6,498 bases of DNA from Pseudomonadota bacterium (lineage in GTDB: Bacteria > Desulfobacterota > Syntrophia > Syntrophales > JADFWA01): contig JAUWNZ010000076.1 in the NCBI GenBank assembly GCA_030612385.1, forward strand, positions 1 to 6,498, in the 5' to 3' direction. The notes beneath the pieces were generated by a model. It did no database searches, was not told the origin of the DNA, and saw nothing but the letters and a program-made list of their open reading frames with translations. Below are positions 5,626-6,498 of the stretch, one piece after another (the first letter of the stretch is position 1; each line of letters begins with the position of its first letter). A program made the position numbers and the translations under genes.

Positions 5626-5876
5626 AAGGCTGAAGGAAGGGAAAAGATGAACGTCCAACATCGAACACCGAACATCCAACGTCGAATGAAAAACAAACAC
5701 CCAATACCGAACATTCAACAGCTGTAACTGTTCACTCCCACCCCTCCTGATTTTGAGGGGGGGGAGTGAGTGGTTGCAAACAGATATTTCTTTATCTTTT
5801 CCCATTCAACATTCGATGTTGGACGTTCGATGTTCAATGTTCATTCTTTTTGGTAAGCCTTCAGCCTAAACAACCT
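5626..5876. mobile_element. Large fold-back repeat element upstream of the exported-protein gene
   Basis: The left end (ggctgaaggaagggaaaag, a gaac and five heptamers of the aacatcc type, 5650-5684) is roughly mirrored by the right end (heptamers in the opposite sense at 5811-5842, attctttt, then agccttcagcctaaac). The arms are about 45 bases and the middle holds aataccgaacattcaac (5703-5719) and a C/G palindrome (5733-5768). The left half repeats the order seen at 1281-1436. Bases 5803-5850 repeat 1795-1842, and 5856-5876 is the exact inverse of 1281-1301. It fills most of the gap before the gene at 5894, leaving 17 bases. No protein is encoded. Confidence 0.5.
5733..5768. repeat. C/G-rich palindrome related to those inside dprA
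   Basis: The arms 5733-5746 and 5755-5768 match at 13 of 14 positions around an eight-base loop (ctgatttt). Translated on the - strand it gives PPLKIRRGG, similar to the PPLKKGG and PPLPKGG peptides encoded by the repeats in dprA. This suggests the same family in a non-coding site. Confidence 0.65.
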
Positions 5877-5893
5877 AATAAAGCGGAGTCGTG

Positions 5894-6498
5894 ATGTTCA
5901 GATATATTTGTATTTTTTTCCTGATCTTGTTGGCTGCCGGCCCACGCGGCGCCGTGGGGTCGGATAAAGCCACACTCGGCGTCTCGATCAATGTTGTTGA
6001 AGAAACCCGGAAAACATTTGATGTGGCGGTAAAAAAGATTAAACTTGAGGCGGAGTCAGATCTGCTGCAGGCAGGTTCAAAGCGCCTTTTCAAGGCTGTT
6101 GGTTACTATTCCGACGGTTCGGAAAGGGATATCACAGATGCGTCGGAATGGACATCGGTAAATGACGGAGCAGGTCGGTTTGCCGGAGGGGAAGCGCTTG
6201 TCGGGGAGGCGGAGGGAAGCGCACTTGTCTTTGCAAAATCGAATAATATCAGGAGCGGCGCTGTAAGGATTAAAATGGAGCCCGCGACCCGGCCGGCGTT
6301 AAAGGTATCTCCGCTTAAGATTGATCTTGGCGCTGTTGAAAGAAATAAAAGCAGGGAGTTCTCTATATCCATTAAGAATATCGGCCCAGGCGTTCTCAGG
6401 TGGGAGATTGGGAGCGATGCTTCGTGGCTGGCGGCAAACCATGATTTGTCCCGGGATGCCTACGCGCTCTGGCTGAAAACATGGGCGAAAAACATATC
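5894..6498 (+). CDS. Exported protein with bacterial Ig-like and BACON-like domains (3' end outside window)
   Basis: 201 residues are visible and the frame is still open at the right edge. Residues 1-22 look like a Sec signal peptide (MFRYICIFFLILLAAG, then a small-residue stretch), with possible cleavage near AVG/SD. About 49-128 resembles a bacterial Ig-like (Big_2 type) domain: a QAGSKRLFKAVGYYSDGSER stretch followed by DITDASEWTS and an AEGSA turn. From about 136, SPLKIDLGAVERNKSREFS, then IKNIG and LRWEIGSDASWLAA, resembles BACON or ASPM-SPD-2-Hydin-like beta sandwiches found in extracellular proteins. The likely place is therefore the periplasm or cell surface, with a binding or adhesive role; no catalytic motif is seen. 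GGAG lies five bases before the ATG. A GTG directly in front (5891) is too close to it. Domain names are from pattern recognition only. Confidence 0.85.
   Translation, partial: MFRYICIFFLILLAAGPRGAVGSDKATLGVSINVVEETRKTFDVAVKKIKLEAESDLLQAGSKRLFKAVGYYSDGSERDITDASEWTSVNDGAGRFAGGEALVGEAEGSALVFAKSNNIRSGAVRIKMEPATRPALKVSPLKIDLGAVERNKSREFSISIKNIGPGVLRWEIGSDASWLAANHDLSRDAYALWLKTWAKNI

Noticed and set aside
5502..5805. Two overlapping minus-strand frames (70 and 64 codons)
   Set aside because: Both are translations of the fold-back element (RCSMLDV-type peptides) and carry no protein-family signal.
5875..6372. Minus-strand frames of 72 and 88 codons
   Set aside because: They are antisense to the exported-protein gene, which has a signal peptide, a ribosome site and coherent domains on the + strand.
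1..6498. tRNA, rRNA, riboswitch or transposase gene
   Set aside because: No cloverleaf, rRNA core sequence, known riboswitch core or transposase motif was recognised on either strand; all strong stems belong to dispersed palindromes.

Overview
The window reads as a piece of a mid-GC, Gram-negative-like bacterial chromosome, most plausibly from Desulfobacterota (former Deltaproteobacteria) or a similarly repeat-rich environmental lineage. This is inferred from a type III pantothenate kinase, a topoisomerase I with four zinc ribbons, the dprA-topA gene order and an unusual load of short palindromic and tandem repeats in every gap. The taxonomic call is weak.

Layout: 1-495 is repeat DNA without a convincing gene. 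coaX (510-1274, +) makes type III pantothenate kinase. 1275-1825 is again repeat DNA. topA (4087-1826, -) and dprA (5380-4154, -) form a probable dprA-topA transcription unit with a 66-base gap. 5420-5893 is repeat DNA holding a possible relic of a GxxExxY gene. A secreted, Ig-like-domain protein starts at 5894 (+) and runs off the end. CoaX (coenzyme A synthesis), TopA (supercoil relaxation) and DprA (ssDNA handling and RecA loading) are housekeeping proteins with no obvious shared pathway beyond the dprA-topA pair.

The real interest is the repeats. coaX sits between two mirrored mosaic elements (83-476 and 1525-1795) that share three modules of 41, 29 and 89 bases in inverted order. Each is bounded by variants of a 12-base motif (GTAACTACTCAG), so they look like small non-autonomous mobile elements. 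A 48-base dispersed repeat supplies the last codons and stop of topA. A heptamer repeat supplies the last residues and stop of dprA. Two palindromes sit in frame in the linker of DprA and are translated. The coaX stop codon lies within a copy of the 12-base motif. Thus all three complete genes are touched at their 3' ends by repeats, and one carries repeats inside the protein. No transposase, RNA gene or CRISPR array is visible.
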